Of a DNA stretch of 14,140 bases, positions 13,316-14,140 are shown one piece after another. The stretch covers positions 1-14,140 of the forward strand of contig CAZOFW010000018.1 in the NCBI GenBank assembly GCA_964579365.1, in the 5' to 3' direction. The position numbers were made by a program, and so were the translations under genes. The number at the start of each line of letters is the position of its first letter. Position 1 is the first letter of the stretch. This stretch comes from JAKPKF01 sp964579365 (GTDB taxonomy: Bacteria > Patescibacteriota > Dojkabacteria > SC72). Under the pieces are notes generated by a model. That model worked only from the letters and a program-made list of their open reading frames with translations. It ran no database searches and had not been told where the DNA came from.

Positions 13316-14016
13316 GGAACATACTCTCTATTTTCTTAGTAGTTGTTCTAATTGGAGTATACTTCTTCTTTCGAGAGGATAGACCTCCAATGTACCCTCC
13401 AGAGACACCAGAAGTTAGTGCTACTCCCTTTCAACCGGTGACCAATACTCCTGAGAAAACGGAGACCCTCGCACCAACAGCAATACCAACTCCAACAGAT
13501 GTACCAATACCCTTTGAAGTAGCTCTCTCTTCTGCTAACCCCATGAAGGTTGAGATTAGAGACTCTTCAGTCTTGGAGAGATTCTCCAAACAAGGGATAC
13601 TTTTGAAAGAGCTGGCCGTAATTGACTGTAAAGGTTGTACGTTCCAAGAGATAGATAAAACACTTGGAAGTGCTACTGTACCTGAATGGGTTGCCGTCAG
13701 GGATTATGTAGGAGATACTACTATCCTCTACGTACATTCAAGCTGGCATATCCAACATGGGCCATACCTCGGAGAAATTTTCCGTAGGATAGCAAAAGAA
13801 GAAGATCTTAAAGGAAAGGAGATATGCTTCAATGAGATTTGCTTCTTAATAGCTGAAACTCATACTCTGGAGAGTAAAGAAGTTGAGGGGCAAATTCCCG
13901 TTTCTTCGTTTTTCGAATCTAAACAAAACCAAGTGATTTTTGTCACTTGTGATTCGTACACGATACCGGGAGTACCAACGCCCAAAATGTTACTTCAGTT
14001 AATACCAAAACGCTAG
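13312..14016 (+). CDS. Sortase 2 with non-standard ATA start (class E/F-like)
   Basis: The first ATG of this frame is at 13390, but the frame upstream encodes a perfect membrane anchor (RNILSIFLVVVLIGVYFFF), so the gene must begin earlier. No ATG, GTG or TTG exists there; ATA at 13312 lies 6 nt after AAGGAG (13300-13305), overlapping the preceding TAA. From 13312 the protein has 234 residues: anchor (3-20), Pro/Thr-rich stalk, then a sortase domain with LYVHSSWH (His at 142), a Cys-rich EICFNEICF stretch, and VIFVTC with the catalytic Cys (C213). The usual catalytic Arg after the Cys is not at its place; the equivalent seems to be Lys in PTPKMLLQL. It follows its likely substrate directly. 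A -1 frameshift from the substrate is the alternative entry. Confidence 0.78.
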   Translation: MRNILSIFLVVVLIGVYFFFREDRPPMYPPETPEVSATPFQPVTNTPEKTETLAPTAIPTPTDVPIPFEVALSSANPMKVEIRDSSVLERFSKQGILLKELAVIDCKGCTFQEIDKTLGSATVPEWVAVRDYVGDTTILYVHSSWHIQHGPYLGEIFRRIAKEEDLKGKEICFNEICFLIAETHTLESKEVEGQIPVSSFFESKQNQVIFVTCDSYTIPGVPTPKMLLQLIPKR

Positions 14017-14023
14017 TTTTAAT

Positions 14024-14075
14024 GTGGAAAACGGAGAGGTCTTTCGACCAAAAAGCAAGACCTCTCTCGTTCCAC
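14024..14075 (+). terminator. Long hairpin after sortase 2
   Basis: Three helical parts, GTGG/CCAC, AACG/CGTT and GAGAGGTCTT/AAGACCTCTC, stack with small bulges into 18 pairs around a 13-nt loop. It begins eight nt after the stop codon. No U tract follows, as with the hairpin at 12405-12440. Confidence 0.55.
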
Positions 14076-14080
14076 AAATA

Positions 14081-14100
14081 TGGTACAATGATATGTACCA
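14081..14100 (+). promoter_or_regulatory. Extended -10 promoter embedded in a palindrome (possible operator)
   Basis: TGGTACAAT is an extended -10 (TGn plus TACAAT, 14084-14089). The arms TGGTAC (14081-14086) and GTACCA (14095-14100) form a perfect 6-bp inverted repeat over it and the expected transcript start, a typical place for a dimeric repressor. Confidence 0.5.
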
Positions 14101-14140
14101 TGACACAGACATCAAAACTCTTTACGTTCATCCTTCTGTT
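14100..14140 (+). CDS. Start of a putative secreted or membrane protein (3'-partial)
   Basis: ATG at 14100 opens MTQTSKLFTFILL, the pattern of a signal peptide (polar, Lys, then hydrophobic), and remains open to the edge. An in-frame ATG at 14088 lies within the -10 box and is a less likely start. Nothing more can be said from 41 bases. Confidence 0.5.
   Translation, partial: MTQTSKLFTFILL

Noticed and set aside
13390..14016. ATG 13390 as start of sortase 2
   Set aside because: It would discard an obvious membrane anchor encoded in frame just upstream and has no SD.
14024..14075. tRNA-like or rRNA-like fold
   Set aside because: It is a simple long hairpin; no anticodon arm, CCA or rRNA motif is seen, and no tRNA or rRNA was found anywhere in the window.
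1..14140. Recoded TGA (as in Gracilibacteria/Absconditabacteria)
   Set aside because: TGA acts as a normal stop at 12385-12387, and all recognised proteins read cleanly with the standard bacterial code.

Overview
The window looks like an AT-rich, compact bacterial genome fragment, most plausibly from an uncultivated Candidate Phyla Radiation (Patescibacteria) lineage. This is inferred from gene content: sortases with unusual sorting motifs, a cohesin and a dockerin-like protein, tail-to-tail genes that overlap at their stops, and genes without Shine-Dalgarno (SD) sites. No rRNA or tRNA is present to confirm it. A run of 100 N at 11651-11750 is a scaffold gap, so the linkage of the right-hand 2.4 kb to the rest is not proven by the sequence.

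Layout. Positions 1-3610 form a cell-surface block: the 3' end of a LamG-domain protein (+), then on the minus strand a WxL-like secreted protein, a DUF916-like anchored protein, a Cys-rich dockerin-like protein and a membrane-anchored cohesin protein. Positions 3688-6436 (-) hold a divergent adenylosuccinate synthase and a COG2509-type FAD dehydrogenase in one operon. From 6533 (+) come a half-length MFS-like membrane protein and a tight iscS-iscU-mnmA unit for sulfur transfer to Fe-S clusters and tRNA 2-thiouridine. Positions 9792-11356 (-) hold a sortase and its likely substrate (LAATG sorting signal, three tandem 63-bp repeats). Beyond a gene interrupted by the gap and a small four-helix membrane protein, 12662-14016 (+) holds a second, paralogous substrate and sortase pair. 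A new secreted-protein gene starts at the right edge.

The main discovery is a small structured RNA found three times, each time just downstream of a sigma70-type promoter and just upstream of a surface-protein gene: A (1716-1765, -, before the cohesin gene), B (11388-11436, -, before sortase substrate 1) and C (12510-12562, +, before sortase substrate 2). In each, a hairpin loop carrying GGTYGCY can pair with a downstream GCRAA(A)ACC-type segment, forming an H-type pseudoknot. The stem and the pseudoknot helix both show compensatory changes between copies. In A and B an ATG lies inside the pseudoknot strand; in B it opens a 14-codon leader ORF that overlaps the structural gene as ATGA. The three copies would put the cohesin gene and both sortase substrates under one cis-regulatory signal. 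I could not assign the element to a known riboswitch class.

A second unusual point is the junction between substrate 2 and sortase 2. The sortase frame has no standard start before its membrane anchor. It appears to begin at ATA (13312), six bases after a good SD and overlapping the substrate's TAA. The same place carries an in-frame A-AAA-AAA heptamer that could allow -1 frameshifting or transcript slippage.
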